Assembly (NCBI RefSeq): GCF_030463535.1 | Contig: NC_132898.1 | Coordinates: 25,725,662-25,789,661, forward strand | Direction of reading: 5' to 3' | DNA: 64,000 bases | Origin: Salminus brasiliensis | Lineage: Eukaryota > Chordata > Actinopteri > Characiformes > Bryconidae | In this document: positions 33,601 to 46,850 of the stretch, piece after piece | Position numbering within the stretch: position 1 is the stretch's first letter | How the letters are laid out: the number at the start of each line of letters is the position of its first letter | Translations under genes and position numbers: made by a program | Notes under the pieces: generated by a model | What the model was told of the DNA's origin: nothing | The model's database searches: none | What the model saw: the letters and a program-made list of their open reading frames with translations, nothing else

Positions 33601-34477
33601 TCGGACAAACATGAGAATTCTAGGCCGATGCCAACGTCCAATATTGTCTGTCTAAGTATTTGCTGACTGATTCTGATATTGTGTATACCTATTTTTACAC
33701 TGGCAGGAGGTGCACCGATCGGCCATAACATTAGCAACACTGTCAGGTATCATCATCTACAGTGGAATCTGTTGAGGGGTCCCTATCTTGAAGGTGATGT
33801 ATTAAAAGCAGGAAAACTTGTTTGACAAACATCAGCAAAGAGGAAGGAAATGATTCATACATTGATTCTATCTGTGGTCTCAGTGTAGCGCAGTGGTCAG
33901 AAACTCAGATGAGAGGAAGCATTATTTTGCTCCACTTCAGCAGAAAACAGGCCAGAACGGGAGCCACAATGCTATTTTTGGCTTATTCTGTTAATTTTAT
34001 GCATTTTATAGATGTACTACATGACTTGCAAGCCAGACTGTAAGCTCCTATTGCAGGCAGAGATACACACTAAATACACACTGTATCACTACAGGTTCAT
34101 TATGACTGATGCCTGTTTCCAGCTCTGGTCTCTAAATGCTGCAATGAGAGCAGCAGTCCTGCACTGATGACCTAATCCACTACTATTAAAGCTCTACTGT
34201 GTTTTAAGGTAATTGCAAACCAGACGTGCAGCTCGGCCCTGCACCGCACAGCATCATATGGCTGAGAAGGCCACACAGAATGCATTAAGTTCATTTACAC
34301 TTGCATACTCATGGTTCTCTAGTTTAACAGCCTACAAGAAGATAAGCAGACTTAGTACCATTATCTGAAGCAACAGACCATTAACCTTGTCTGTACTTCA
34401 GATCGACAGCCTTTCTTGGTGCAGCTTTAAGGCAATGCATCGTCTGGTTTCTGTGGTGTTGATCTGGGTACAGCAAT

Positions 34478-34800
34478 ATATACACTATATGTCCAAATGT
34501 TTGTGGACACCCCTTCTAATGCACCCATAGCTGACACACACATAGCATGTCTAGTCCTTGTAGAGAAGTACTGCCAATGGAATACTGCCACCTGTTGCTG
34601 GGCTAAAGTGGCTCCAAGCATTGAGCTGTGGATCAGTGGAGCTGATTGTTGGTGCGCCATCCAATACTTTTGGGATGACTTTGGGATGAGTGTAGGGTGG
34701 TGATCATCCAACACTGACCTCACAAAATTGTCTTGTCGCTGAATGCAATCAAATTCTTACAGCAATGCTCCTTTCCTGGAGAGTAGAGACAGTTGACCTC
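34478..34800 (-). mobile_element. MITE copy (GTCCAAA family)
   Basis: Starts TACACTATATGTCCAAATG then TTTGTGGACACCCC, which looks like an intact end. It includes AGAGAAGTACTGCCAATGG and GACCTCACAAAATTG, and breaks off near TCCTGGAGAGTAGAGACAG, against the transposase remnant at 34805. Confidence 0.65.
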
Positions 34801-34804
34801 CATT

Positions 34805-35310
34805 GAAAATTAGGAAGGTTTTTTCCTTTTCCCTACCATCAGCCCAAAACAATTGGTATTGTGACTCATCAGACCATGCCACATTTTGCCAGCTCTCTAG
34901 GGTCCAGTTAGCAACCTAGTGAGCCCAGGTGAGATGCTGTGTCCGCTGTCGCGGCACTTTGGTGTCTTCTGCTATCTTATCCCATGGAAACGAAAGAATA
35001 CTGGATTGACCAGTGGGATGTACGTGTGGGGCCTGGGCATGGAATGTGATTTCTGCCACAGTGGCTTGTCCATATTCACAGACAATACTTGCCAGACGGC
35101 ACCCGTGGGCAGACACTGCACTGTCCAGTGTGGGGGATAATGCCTTCTCTGACGTATTCCTGGTCCACACGTGACACTGTGGATCGAGGAATGTTAAATT
35201 CCTACATAAATCAGAAATGAAACATCCCATTCATCTGGCACTTATCTTCATGCCTCGCTCATACTCAGACAATTCATGTCGCCTAGCCATGAGCATGCTG
35301 GCCAGTGGTC
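34805..35310 (-). pseudogene. Broken N-terminal and mid part of a Tc1/mariner-type transposase
   Basis: Read on the minus strand, different frames give MARRHELSEYERG (N-terminus), then FNIPRSTVSRV (the helix-turn-helix recognition motif), then WSDESQYQLFWADGRE (the segment around the first catalytic Asp of the DDE triad). Stops and frameshifts separate these pieces, so no protein can be made. The MITE at 34478-34800 abuts its left side, and the C-terminal remnant at 33.3 kb lies beyond in matching orientation. Confidence 0.65.
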
Positions 35311-35319
35311 AGCCTCACT

Positions 35320-36150
35320 CGTACAGGTGCTGCCATTCCCAAAGCTGTTCTGTAAGGGTAAATAGGCACTGCCACTTAACCCACCTGTTCATAGCACTAG
35401 CAATGACCCCAACACTAGGAGGGTAAGGACTTAACACGTCTTCTCTGATACATGTGAACCCAGCCACTGCCTCTTTTCAAACTGCCACTAATGCAGCATC
35501 ACTAAGCAGCTGACATGCTCAGAGGAAAGCATCAAGGTTCCCAGCTCTGCCACACCAGCTAACAGATGCCAGTGCTAGACACCATCACTTTAATGATGAA
35601 GGGAGAGAGTGCCATCTACCCACCCGGGCCGAGCACAGCCAGTTGTGCTCTCTCGGACTCCAGCAGCTGATGGCAAAGCATCATGGCTCTGGATTTAAAC
35701 TTGTGATTTTAGGGAACTGTAATGCCAGTTTATTATCAGTTCACACCCTGCTGCCCCATGCCCTTTCGCATGTCAGACTTTTTTTACTTCCTTTATTCCG
35801 TTAATTTCAGAAGAAAAAAAAATCCATCATGCTAAAGAAAGCGCAATAGAATTTTATTGGTTTTATCGCTACCATCAGTTTTACATTTTATGCAGTCGCT
35901 TCTTTTCACCTGTAATTTTAATCAGAGGCTGGCTGTGTCAAAATATAAACACCCACAACTTTTTGTTTAGTTACCTTTCTTGATGCCACTAACATTGAGG
36001 TTTGATTCATTTCTTAATAAAAAAAAAATGAAGGAAATAAACAAAACAAAAAACACTTGGAGTACATGTATATAAAAGACAAAAAAAAATAAAAATACAA
36101 GCCACTGTAGACTTTACAACGTGTTAAGAGTATTTCCTGTGCCCATCAAT
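35320..36150. other. Intergenic, nothing recognised
   Basis: No supported gene. TTTATT at 35792-35797 would be a distal minus-strand poly(A) signal for arpc4. Confidence 0.4.
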
Positions 36151-36526
36151 ATTTATTTTGGATAATACTTTTTAAGGACCTGCCTTGACCTTGTGTTTTT
36201 TTTTTCTCTGAACAGAAAACGGGGGTAATAAAATGTATTTTTTGTTTAAATATAAAATTATCAATGGGAACAAGAAGCACCTTTAACAGAAGACGGAAGG
36301 CAAAGGGGACACTGCATTCGGCATTGCAGGATTGGTCATTCGTTCCAGTGGTTCTGTTTACTGATTGATTCTTAACTCACAATAAAGTTCCTCCCTTTTT
36401 GTCTGCTGAGCTTTAGAAGTCTGCAATGCCTCTCTTTCTCTCTCTTTCACTCTCACTTTCACTCTCTCCATGAGAACCACAGCGACGGCCAAGTCACAGG
36501 AGCAAAACGATTCCAGAGACAGATCC

Positions 36527-38535
36527 TCAAAACTGCAACGGAGGAAGAATAAAAATACATACATACACGCAAGCACGCACACACAAACACACATTGTAAA
36601 ACATTACTTACAGCATCTACAAACTGTGAACTAAAGCATTTACCAAAAGGACTCACAAGCTAGCTAGCTAGCTAGCTAGCTAGCTACCTACCTACCTACC
36701 TACCTACCTACCTACGAAAAAACAAAATTCTCTTGGTCCGCTATTATTTATATTGGTCCATTGAAAAATAGCAAAAATACATACACAAGGGTTTTGCAGG
36801 ACAGCAATTTACGGCAGTCTTTACATTTAAATGATATGATTATGTAAACCTTCAAGGTTTCCTAGTTTATGTTAGTATTCTGGAATCTTTGCATCTGTCC
36901 AAAGTTTCTTACTGTTCCATTTTTACTGTTTGACCTGGGTTACAAGATGACTAATATAATTAATAATTATGCAAACATCCTACAGTCCACCCCAAAAAAG
37001 AAAAGAAACCTACGTTTTTGAGGAATTCCTCGGCGACGATTCGAGCACGGGCGTTGACGGCCAGCTTCATCTCGCTGATCTCCTTGTCGATCTCCTCCAT
37101 GAAGTGGATGACAAAGTCCACTAGCTTATGCTTGTACATCTGCTCCGTGTGGAAGTTGGTGATGAGGAAACTGATGTCATAGCCCTGACGAGGGACAGAG
37201 AGAGAGGAAGGGGATTATTAAAGAACAGATGAAGTGAAAGTAACAAACACACACTCACATACATACATACATGCTACTTCTTTCTACACTGTTTATATAT
37301 TTACATGCTGGCCTTTTTATCTAGATTTCGCTGCCTCTCTTTATCTCACCTCCACAGGTTTCCTTCGGAGGATGAAGAAGTTCTCTGCTCTCATCATCAT
37401 GAACCGCATGAATTTGTGGCACAAGATCTTCTCGATCTCATCCGCCTGAAAAGAAGGTCAGAGTTTAAGGTGAAACCCAAAATAACCACACCCAATCTGA
37501 ACAACAAGGTGCAAGGTGTGATTTACTGTCTGTAGCATGTGATTAATTACAGTTATACATTATAGCAAATGACACTTTTTTGATATGGACGTCTTTGTGT
37601 TTTCTAACCCCTAAGGAGAGCACTCGTCACTTTCTATATAAACCATTAACGCAATAGAGACTGTTGAATACAGTGGATCATTAAGATTCAGTTTATAAGA
37701 ATAAGCACAGGTTTCTCACCTGTTTGACGGCAATGCTGACCCGCACAGAGTTAATGGAGCCCTCTATCAGAACCTTCTCTTTGTCATTGCGGCTGATTAC
37801 CACCGGCTGCAGCAACAACTCTCTGCTGCTCCTGTAGTGAGAAATCAATTTGTAGTAACAACAATTATTTTCATCAAAACAGACACAAGCAAACTACCAC
37901 TAAATACTAAAGCCTGCCTACTCTGTATGTAGTGCACAATTTCAAGTGTGAAATCTGAATCAGCCAAGATTGGATTTTAAGGATTTACATTTCCAGATTT
38001 GCCCATTAATTCATATCAGCTAATAATATGTATATGAATAACTTTGGCTATTTGCTCTAGTCTGCCACATATCACAAGGCTCATTAAAAATAGCCAAAAA
38101 CTCAGCCATCTGTAATTTTGCTGCAAAGACACTGGAAACATGAGGGCATGGAGGTGCATGAGCTAGAGGCTTTACACCTTACATAGTAAGCAAACTGCCA
38201 GATCAGAGCCCTTCAGTCCACCCTGGGGTGACTCACTGAGGACTCTTGATGAACTGGTGTGACTCACCTGACCTCCACCTCTGGCTTGTTGTGCCGTTCC
38301 ACCACCTGAGAGGAGAAGTTCTCCAAGCATAGGGCTGCCTGCAGGGTGGCGCGCACAGCATTCAGGTATGGCCGCAAAGTCGCCGTCTGAAAACAGGTTT
38401 AAATACAAGAGTCAGTCAAACAGTGTGATGTGCTGTACAAAAAGTGTCCCGCATCAAAAACCACTAAAACTGTTGATTTTACATATTTTCTATTTATTGA
38501 CAGCATACAACAGCATCCACACATTACATAACCAA

Positions 38536-38576
<41 letters not shown>

Positions 38577-39351
38577 GTGCTGTGAAGAATCCTGGTGACC
38601 ATATAGGTAATGTTTCCTCAAAAGATCCTGTTTTTACAATACCAGGGGTAGGAAATAATGCAAAAATATATCCTGAGACATAATACATTTGTTTGTTTAT
38701 TATATTGGTTTTATTGGTTATTAATTGAAGCTAGAATAGACTGACACATGTCATTTTGAAAAACTATGAGTACATGGGTTTTAGGACCAATTAAATAGGA
38801 CCAATTATGCAGTCCTTTTAATAAACAACAGATTGCCATATTTGATCACAATAATAATACACAATTGGCATGTTTCCCATCTATTTATAATAATATAACA
38901 TGTATAACATGTTTTTGTACTTGTATATCCCATTGGTATTGTGTCAAAGGCTGAGGTTTACACTTCCCAGCAATAGAAAGCAGAGCAATATTTGGTGGCA
39001 ATTTTGCAAATTTGAATGAATGAAATCCCTAACCCACATCTACGCACTGCAAAGCCACCACAATACTCTAGATTTGACAACAGACATTTTATTTACCAGA
39101 TTAAAAACAGCACACGTGAACTATATGAGCCATAAAGCAGAGTTCATCAGAAATGCACAGTAACGTTAGCAAGCTAGCTAGCAGTAGCATCAACACGGAC
39201 AGCTGCACCGTCTCCGTCCTGTTCAAGCTTTAAGTCTGATCACAGAGCACAGCAAGAATGCTCAACCTGTCATTCAGCAGGTAACTTAATATTTAGGGCG
39301 ACATAGACACAAATATTGTCACTTTTGATAAAGAATAAAATCTCTCACCAT
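36527..39351 (-). CDS. arpc4: Actin-related protein 2/3 complex subunit 4
   Basis: ARPC4 (p20) is a core subunit of the Arp2/3 complex, which nucleates branched actin filaments in the cytoplasm. With ARPC2 it forms the clamp that holds the complex and contacts the mother filament. Minus-strand coding exons, in order: 39351-39349 (ATG only), 38386-38268, 37831-37720, 37445-37350, 37184-37014, 36532-36527. The product is 168 residues, the exact usual length, from [20 protein letters not shown] to EEFLKNF. Recognisable blocks are [34 protein letters not shown] and [21 protein letters not shown]. The last coding exon supplies only Phe-stop. A TTTATT at 36152-36157 reads AATAAA on the minus strand and is a likely poly(A) signal. 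It is transcribed divergently from tada3. Confidence 0.95.
36658..36715. repeat. (AGCT)n passing into (CTAC)n
   Basis: About seven self-complementary AGCT units, then about seven CTAC units, in the last intron of arpc4. The AGCT block is a perfect palindrome and could extrude as a hairpin. Confidence 0.9.
38536..38576. repeat. (TTA)n microsatellite
   Basis: About 13 trinucleotide units in the first arpc4 intron. Confidence 0.9.
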
Positions 39352-40967
39352 TTTTTGTAGGCTTCGGAGGAAGGCGGAAGTGTCTGCGCCACGCCTGCAG
39401 CCTTCGTGCCCCTTTCCCTAAAAACATAGAATATTGACGCAACACTTCAGTCTCCACCCTTTCGTACAATGTTAACAAAACAGCAAAACACGCTTCAACG
39501 GAAAGTGCATGAGTATAGACGAAGATATATTTCACATGACGATGCAATGTCAAAAGAGGCATTCGTAAATTGCTGGATATTTTCTCTTGAAGCTCAATCC
39601 GTCCCAGCTATTATAGACATTACGGTAACCGTTTCACGGAGGCAAACTTACCTTGATTCGCGTTTTCTTCCATATATGGCAAATAGTCAGTCTTGTTCAT
39701 TTTGCCTTTAGAGTACGGAGCTATAGAGCTTTTTTAATTCGCCAGACTGTGCCACCCGACACATATTAGTTATTACATGAAAACGTTAGTGTATTATTTT
39801 AGCGTATGTATTGCTTAAACGGGGCTCATTCACGACGGGCTCGGGAATGTACCATGTGTAACCATTTGAGTTCCACATGCTCGTATAGGGGTGCGCAGTC
39901 TTCAGCGATGTCAAATTCTTACGAATAATTTGGAAACGCTTACTACAACATATATATATTATATTAAATATGTCTATAGGACGACACTGTCGTTAAAATC
40001 GACAATACACACATTTAATCATTTAATCTTTCTCTTGGAACACACACTTGGCCCCCCCCGTTTTCTGAATGGTACAGTCAGTAATGGATGCCCCGTCTCG
40101 GAGGTAAATAATAATGTGGATATTTTGAATAAATTCTTGCAGTGTATGGTCAATTTACATACCCGAGTTGTAGCTTTCTATGGCCAAATAGTCGATATAG
40201 ACCTAATGTATATTTTAGGGCCGTGTAGGCTGATGTACATTGAATTAGGAGCCGGTTTTTTGCGTTGGTGCTTTGACTTACACACGCCACCTAGGACGAA
40301 CTTGCTAACAAGCTAAGAGCTAAAAGCAGCAGCTGCCTGCCAGTAAAGTGCTCGACTTATGGGTGTTATTAGTAAAACAGCGGGTTAGATTTTGCTTAGG
40401 AGACCTAAAATCACAAATACTGACTACCAAGCAAGCAAGGTGCTATTTGTGCAGTTTAACGGTAGTTAGGTTTGCTTGGTCCAACCGGTTCAGTTGTAAT
40501 TGATGCTGCACATCTACCAGTAAGTCAGGATTGTAATAGGAATGGTCACTAATGCCAGTATTGGTCACCATTAACCCAATCAGGGTTTTTAGTTTAGCTA
40601 AAAAAAAATAAATAAATAAAATAAAAAAATCTGGGCAACATCAAGCAAAACCCAAATACATACTTGACAAAAGTAAGCAGTAAATCTAGCCCTCTCCATC
40701 TGTGGAGTTTGGGGGTCTGTGCTGCTTCTTCTGCTGAGACTCGGTTTGTCCAGACACAGACTGCTTTTTAAAAAAGTGGGCATCTCCAGTTTTCCCAGAC
40801 CCACAATAATACTAAATCTATATCGTGGAATGTTTTTCAGTAGTGATAGTTGAAAGATTAGATTTATTTATAACCGAGTTATAACAAAAGCTAGTCCGAG
40901 ACTGTTTAGAAATTAAGTCTTGTGTTTTCTTGTGCTCTGACAGTTCCTGTTGCATATAACCGGGAAG
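39352..40967. promoter_or_regulatory. Shared 5' region between arpc4 and tada3
   Basis: The two start codons are 1.6 kb apart and diverge. Next to the arpc4 ATG is a GC-richer stretch with GCGGAAGTG at 39374-39382, an ETS/GABP-type site typical of housekeeping promoters. A tada3 exon begins at 40944 after CTCTGACAG, so tada3 has at least one upstream non-coding exon in this interval. ARPC4 and TADA3 are also neighbours in human 3p25. Confidence 0.6.
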
Positions 40968-41838
40968 ATGAGTGAACTAAAAGACTGCCCACCACTCAAG
41001 TACTATGACTTCAAGCCTGTGGAGCATGTGAAAGTGTGCCCACGCTACACGGCTGTGTTGGGCAGATCCGAGGATGATGGCATTGGCATTGAGGAGCTGG
41101 ACACGCTGCAGCTGGAGCTGGAGACGCTGCTGTCCTCAGCCAGTCGGCGTCTGAGAGCTTTGGAAGAACAGAGACAGGTGAGGGAGATGAAGCTGTACTT
41201 CTCTAATCACTTCTACATATTCTCTTCCTTCATCAGTGGTCACTGAACTGCCGAGGATGGTCCATCACCCAAATGCTTTCTGATATATTATGGCAGCGGC
41301 CCTGTGGTCGAACACTGACCAGTGAACTGGTTAACTGATTAATTGTGAATGAACTGATGTGCTTACTTTCTGTAATTGTACAGTTGGATATACTGAACAT
41401 ATTTGGTAGGTGGACCTTAAATATGGGCCGTAAATGGTACATGCTATACATTATGTGTTTCTTATCGAGTTTAAATCTTGTACCAACAGATTCTTACAGA
41501 CTGGCAGGATAAAAAAGGGGACAAAAGGTTTCTTAAGCTGAGCAAAGATGCAGATATCTCAGCGTCTTCACGTCCTTCCAAGCCTAAGAAGCAGAAGGTG
41601 GATGCGAAGGCAGGACACGGGCCTGGTCCCGGTCCAGGCAGACCCAAATCCAAGAATCTGCAGCCCAAAGTTCAGGAGTACGAATTCAGTGAAGATCCAC
41701 AGGATATACCCCGCAACCCCAAAAACGATGCACCAAACAGGTTGGCTCATATATATTAAACAGCCAATAACAATAGCTGTTATTGTACATAGTGAATGTC
41801 AGCAACAGCATGTGTGTATAGAAATATTTTTATTTAGC

Positions 41839-41871
<33 letters not shown>

Positions 41872-44161
41872 ATGTATGTATGTATGTATGTATGTGTGTG
41901 TGTGTATGTGTATGTGAATGTGAATGTGAATGTGTGTGTGTATGTATATGTGTTTGTCAGATTCTGGGCCTCGGTAGAGCCCTACTGTGCAGACATCACT
42001 AATGAAGAGATAAGAGTTCTTGAGGAACTTCTAAAACCCCCTGAAGATGAAGCTGAGTATTACAAGGTAACTTCAAGATAGAATTAATATGAGGATTTTT
42101 ATTAAATATGAAATATTGCATTACATTTTAATGACATTAAATGGGATGGTAGATTCCTGCTCTGGGGAAGCACTACTCTCAGCGCTGGGCTCAGGAGGAC
42201 CTGCTGGAAGAGCAGCGAGAGGGAGCCCGAGCAAACGACAAGAAGAAAAGCATCCTGGGTCCGCTCTCTGAGATAGACGCCAAAGGTAACTCTGGGTACA
42301 AAATTAACTCTGTAAGGCGGACTCCAAAGCTAATGGGCTTGGACTAGGTACAACTGGACTATATAGTGGACCTAGATGCTATTTAAATGCTTTTGTTGTT
42401 ACATTACTAAGCTTTACATTTCACCTTTGAATCTGAAGGTTTAACAAAGTAACAATGTGTATTTTAAAAGCTACTCCTCATCTGTATCTGTATCGGTATG
42501 TGTAGATGTGGACGCAATGCTGAAGAAGTCTGAGTCCCAGCACGAACCTCCAGAGGACGGCTGCCCATTTGGCCCTCTCACGCAGCGCCTTCTGCAAGCT
42601 CTGGTGGAGGTCAGACACTTGCATTTAATTCAATAAAAGCTTCAGTCAGGGAGTGTCTTACAAACAGCTTGACAAATGGACACTGGTGTATACCATCCCA
42701 GCTCCTGGAGATCTAAGATCTCTAAGACTAAGATCCATTTGACTAAAGCTAAAGCTGATGTGGCAGATAATGATTGGGTTGGATGTAGGTTGGAAGTCAG
42801 TGGATGTTTTAATTCTCTTGTAGGAGAATATCATATCCCCCATGGAGGATTCCCCCATCCCAGACATGCCAGTGAAGGATGATGGAGCTGGGACGTCACC
42901 TCGCAGCCAGGGAAAAGCATTCAGGTAAAAATGCCCAGAAGCTCCTTAGGGCCCAGTAGGCACAATTGTGTGTATTAAGACGTGAGAAGTCACTGTAAAA
43001 CAAGGGTGGGGAATGGGGGCGGAGTCCAGCACAGTTTCAGATTTGTCTGTTCTTACAGACCTAGGTGTCAAACTGTGCAGGAATCCTGGCCTGGGACTAA
43101 AACATACAGATTAAAGCCAGAAATGAAGACTTGATGAACAAAATATAAGTGTAATTGTTTCTCATCATGCAATTAAATATGTAATTATATAATCATAATT
43201 ACATTGATGTAATTATATAGTACAGCAAAAATATTGACTAAGAGCTATGAGATCCTGCAACACAGAGTATACTTTTTATGAAGTTTTGGGGAAGAAATGA
43301 CAGAAGAGTTTTACCTGTCCATTGTCCAGTGTATTTTTGATGGTCAGCATGCTTTGTATCTCTCTCTCTCCCGCCCGGCAGTGTGCCTCATACTCGTTCT
43401 CTGGAGGCTCGGATTAAGGAGGAGTTGGTATCTCAGGGCCTGCTGGATTCAGAGGAGCGGCAGGGTGCAGGGGGAGACTCGGAAGACGAGGTTCTCGCCG
43501 AGCTTCAGAAGAGGCAGGCTGAGCTCAAGGCCCTGAGTGCCCACAACCGCGCACGCAAACAGGAGCTTCTTCGGTGAGGTTTATTTGAGAATGTCAAATA
43601 AACACATTATACCACACACTAACTGGGATATCTTCATTACGTCCAAAATTCAGTTCATGTTTCTCAAAACAGATTAGTTTCATAGTACTTACAGAATCAT
43701 TTGACCAGTCATGTTGTTATTATTGTTATTCTTTTTCTCTGCGTTAAATTCAGGCTGACGAATCAAAGCTCCCCTGTCATGCTTGCAGAGCAAACAAATG
43801 AGCATCAAGACCATGGCAGAACAAATGATCTACTTTTTAGCAGAACATAAAAGTTTATATACTGCACAGCAATACGCTGACTCATTATCTGTCTATCTGT
43901 TTTAGACTGTGTAAATCCAAACCGTGGCATGTCCTCATGTCTGTCTGTCTGTCTCCATTTCTGTGCAGATTAGCACGAGAGGAGATGAGGAAGCAGGAGC
44001 TCCGGCAGCGTGTCCGAGTGGCTGATAATGAGGTCATGGAGGCCTTTCGCCGCATCATGGCAGCCAGGCAAAAGAAACGCACTCCAACCAAGAAAGAAAA
44101 GGATCAGGCATGGAAAGCCCTGAAAGAGAGGGAGAGCATCCTCAAACTGTTGGATGGATAA
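40968..44161 (+). CDS. tada3: Transcriptional adapter 3 (SAGA/ATAC histone acetyltransferase module)
   Basis: Nuclear adapter that links ADA2 and the acetyltransferase GCN5/PCAF inside SAGA and ATAC coactivator complexes. Coding exons: 40968-41177, 41490-41740, 41961-42066, 42153-42285, 42506-42609, 42824-42924, 43382-43573, 43969-44161. All are GT-AG and in frame, giving 429 residues (human 432). The start MSELKDCPPLKYYDFKPVEH is family-typical. A lysine- and proline-rich linker (KPKKQKVDAKAG, then GPGPGPGRPKSK) follows around residues 95-130. The C-terminal half is the Ada3 domain: HTRSLEARIKEELVSQGLLD, AELQKRQAELKALSAHNR and a highly charged helix ending in LKLLDG. The exon at 40944 carries 24 bases of 5'UTR before the ATG. 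Confidence 0.95.
41839..41945. repeat. (TG)n/(TATG)n microsatellite
   Basis: Compound repeat in tada3 intron 2, ending 15 bases before the acceptor at 41960. Confidence 0.9.
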
Positions 44162-45560
44162 AATCAGGACGTAGCACTGCTGAGGACTGAAGACTGACTG
44201 TGTTAGTGTGCTGGTTTGCCCTGGGGGACCTTTTTTTTTTTTTTTTTACAATTTTAAACAGGCAGGTCAGCCAGCTTACTAACATTAACAACCAATAATA
44301 TGAAACCTAGGCTAATATCAGGGCTGGTTCTAGACAGGTGGGAAAGTCCCTGTAGTAGATAATCGATGTAGTCCAACACCTAGTGACACTAGCAGTTTAC
44401 CCCTAGGAGGTTAGATATAAGTGCTTGCTTGTTTGTTTGTTTGTTTTACATAGAATGAATAATGAGATGTCCAGGTAGGGCTGCACTATCTGGGCGAAAT
44501 GTTGGGGATGCATCAAAAGAGGAATTCAGGCTGATTCCAGTGTCCATTAATGCCAAAACATAGACATGACTAGATGACAAGACTAGACACACTGGTTTAA
44601 CCCGGTTAAAGACTGACCTGTGTTTATTATAGGTTTGCATTATATGTTTTGTTTGATCATGTGGCCAAATAGTTGGAGGTTGTTTTGCATATTGCAGCCT
44701 TTTGTGATATCACTATTGTAAAGTCAGGATGGCGAGAATGATTCATTTATGAATAAGTGGTACATTATGCAGCCCAACCTGGTGGCTGGACATTGGTGCA
44801 TCAGCATAGGTCCAGTCAGCCTAGATCAGTATGTTAATTGAAATAGAATAGACGTCTTATTATTATTCATTATTTATTGTACCCTTCCCCACATAGGCCC
44901 ATCCACATCCAGGTTTAGAACCAGCCCTGAGAAGGTCTCACTGAGCAAGATGATGTGCACTAAGAAACCAGTCACTGATACTTACACTACTGTGATAAAT
45001 CCCACCATGATGATGCCAGAGCTGTGGAGGTGTTTGGATCAGACTTCGGAGGACTAATCTATGGAGTGCTGATCTAGGATCAAGTTTTTTTTGTTTGTTT
45101 TGGTTGGTCGTTGTATCCTGTATAACACAATATGTGGACAGACGTACAGATACGTGTGGGTTCTGATATCTCTCATTTACCATGTTTGCCTTCATTTGTA
45201 CAGTTCCCAAATGCGAGCAGTGATATCAGCAGTGATTGTTGCTGTCGTTATTGTAATTTGTTCTATGATAAAGCTGTATTTTGCCAGTGCATGGGTTAAA
45301 GAGGATGCACGTTATTTTTGCTTATATTTTGGTTTGTATTTTGGAGTGGACAGCCTCAAGAAAGTGGACAACAGACTATTTGAATGAAGGGGATTATTAA
45401 GTATGAGTGTTGGTGGTTGTTATTATTGAAGTGTTTTTTTTTTTTTTGTTTTTGTACAAAAGAGACCATGATGTTGTGAAGCATTTCGAAAATGGCATGG
45501 TTAATCGTGCCGCTGCATGTAAGCCAGCAGATGAAAATAAACCAAGTGTTTAATGAGTCA
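44162..45560 (+). other. tada3: Probable tada3 3'UTR
   Basis: Non-coding run with a T16-17 tract at about 44231-44247. AATAAA at 45536-45541 is the best candidate poly(A) signal. Confidence 0.45.
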
Positions 45561-46850
45561 TAAGGCCAGAAAAACTGTTCCTGTTTGCACATACATCTGA
45601 ACATCTGGTAGTTCTCTACGGCTCAGTACATTGGGTGTGCTCCAGATGGCATAAATGCAGTGTGCATAGGCCACTTAGAAGGGAGCATGCATGCATCCTA
45701 GCCATTCTGTAAGTGCCATTACTCTGGCAAACAGCTGAAGTGAAATTACTGTCTTGAGTGAGATGGACAGTTAGCCAGCTAGCCATACTGTTTCAACGAA
45801 CCCCAATCCCCATGCATCTTAAAGCCTGCTCCACTGTATTAGACTCCACTGTATTACAAGTTTTAGAAAATGTTAGAAGCAACAAAAAATTATTGTGATA
45901 TGATTCAGATCAGTTTTCAAAGACAAAGCTGTCAGTAAGCCACAATCATTCAATGTATTTTAAAAACCATCAGTTATTTATGAATGCTTTTTGCTAGTTA
46001 GCAACAATAATAAAAATGCATTACATCAAGATTATAGGGCAAAGCTTATAGCCAGACAGTAATGAATCATAGTGTTATAAAATATGGTCTATTTCCATTT
46101 GGAAATGTCATTTTATTTGAGTGCAGTTTTGGACACCACTGGAACATAACTAGGTTAACTGGTGCATTCTCATGGTGACAGACGTCATTTTCAACATGGT
46201 CGAACAGTCTATCTATGGCAAAATGTCAAATAATAATGTATAAATAATACAGTTGGTACATTTATTGTAATAGTACATTGTTTACTAATAATAGTAGAGC
46301 CACATTATTTTTGCATTGTTTACAATAGAATATTTAAACATAAAAAAGACACGCACACAAGACAGCTGTCTGTGACCTTAAAGAAACCTTACCACCTGAC
46401 ATGCACTTGAAAGCACAGAGTGCTATGCAAACTAGTTTGGGAGACAGCCTGTGACAGTGCACACTCTTGCATGCACCGCAAATATATGAACAATTTAATA
46501 TTGTATCAATTATATTTAATAATTTATAATAATTAATAATAACAATAGTACTAATATAATAATAAAAACACAACAATTATGTAACTTTGGATGCAGCAAC
46601 AGTTTTTTTTTTGTTGTACAAAAACTGTTCATTATGTTGTGATAATATTTTTTTTACATAAAAACAATGATAGACAATGATACGTTTTTAGACTATTTTA
46701 AAAAAATAAATGGCTTTTTCCCGCCCACTCGAAAAACTTATTATATCTTGCAAGTGTTCGTCAGGGATAGGGAGCATGAAGGGCATAGGGAGCATGAAGG
46801 GCATAGGGAGCAGGGTGTAGGCATCATCACTTCGGAATGAAGCAGAACCT
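45561..46850. other. Intergenic between tada3 and hmces
   Basis: AT-rich sequence with no supported gene. Two and a part copies of an 18-bp unit (AGGGAGCATGAAGGGCAT) lie at 46769-46812. Confidence 0.4.

Noticed and set aside
34916-35230. 104-codon minus-strand frame
   Set aside because: It is one wrong frame across a Tc1/mariner transposase remnant; the transposase motifs appear in the neighbouring frame.
41548-42081. 177-codon plus-strand frame in tada3
   Set aside because: It is out of frame in exon 2, passes through the (TATG)n intron repeat and only then reaches exon 3; an accidental read-through.
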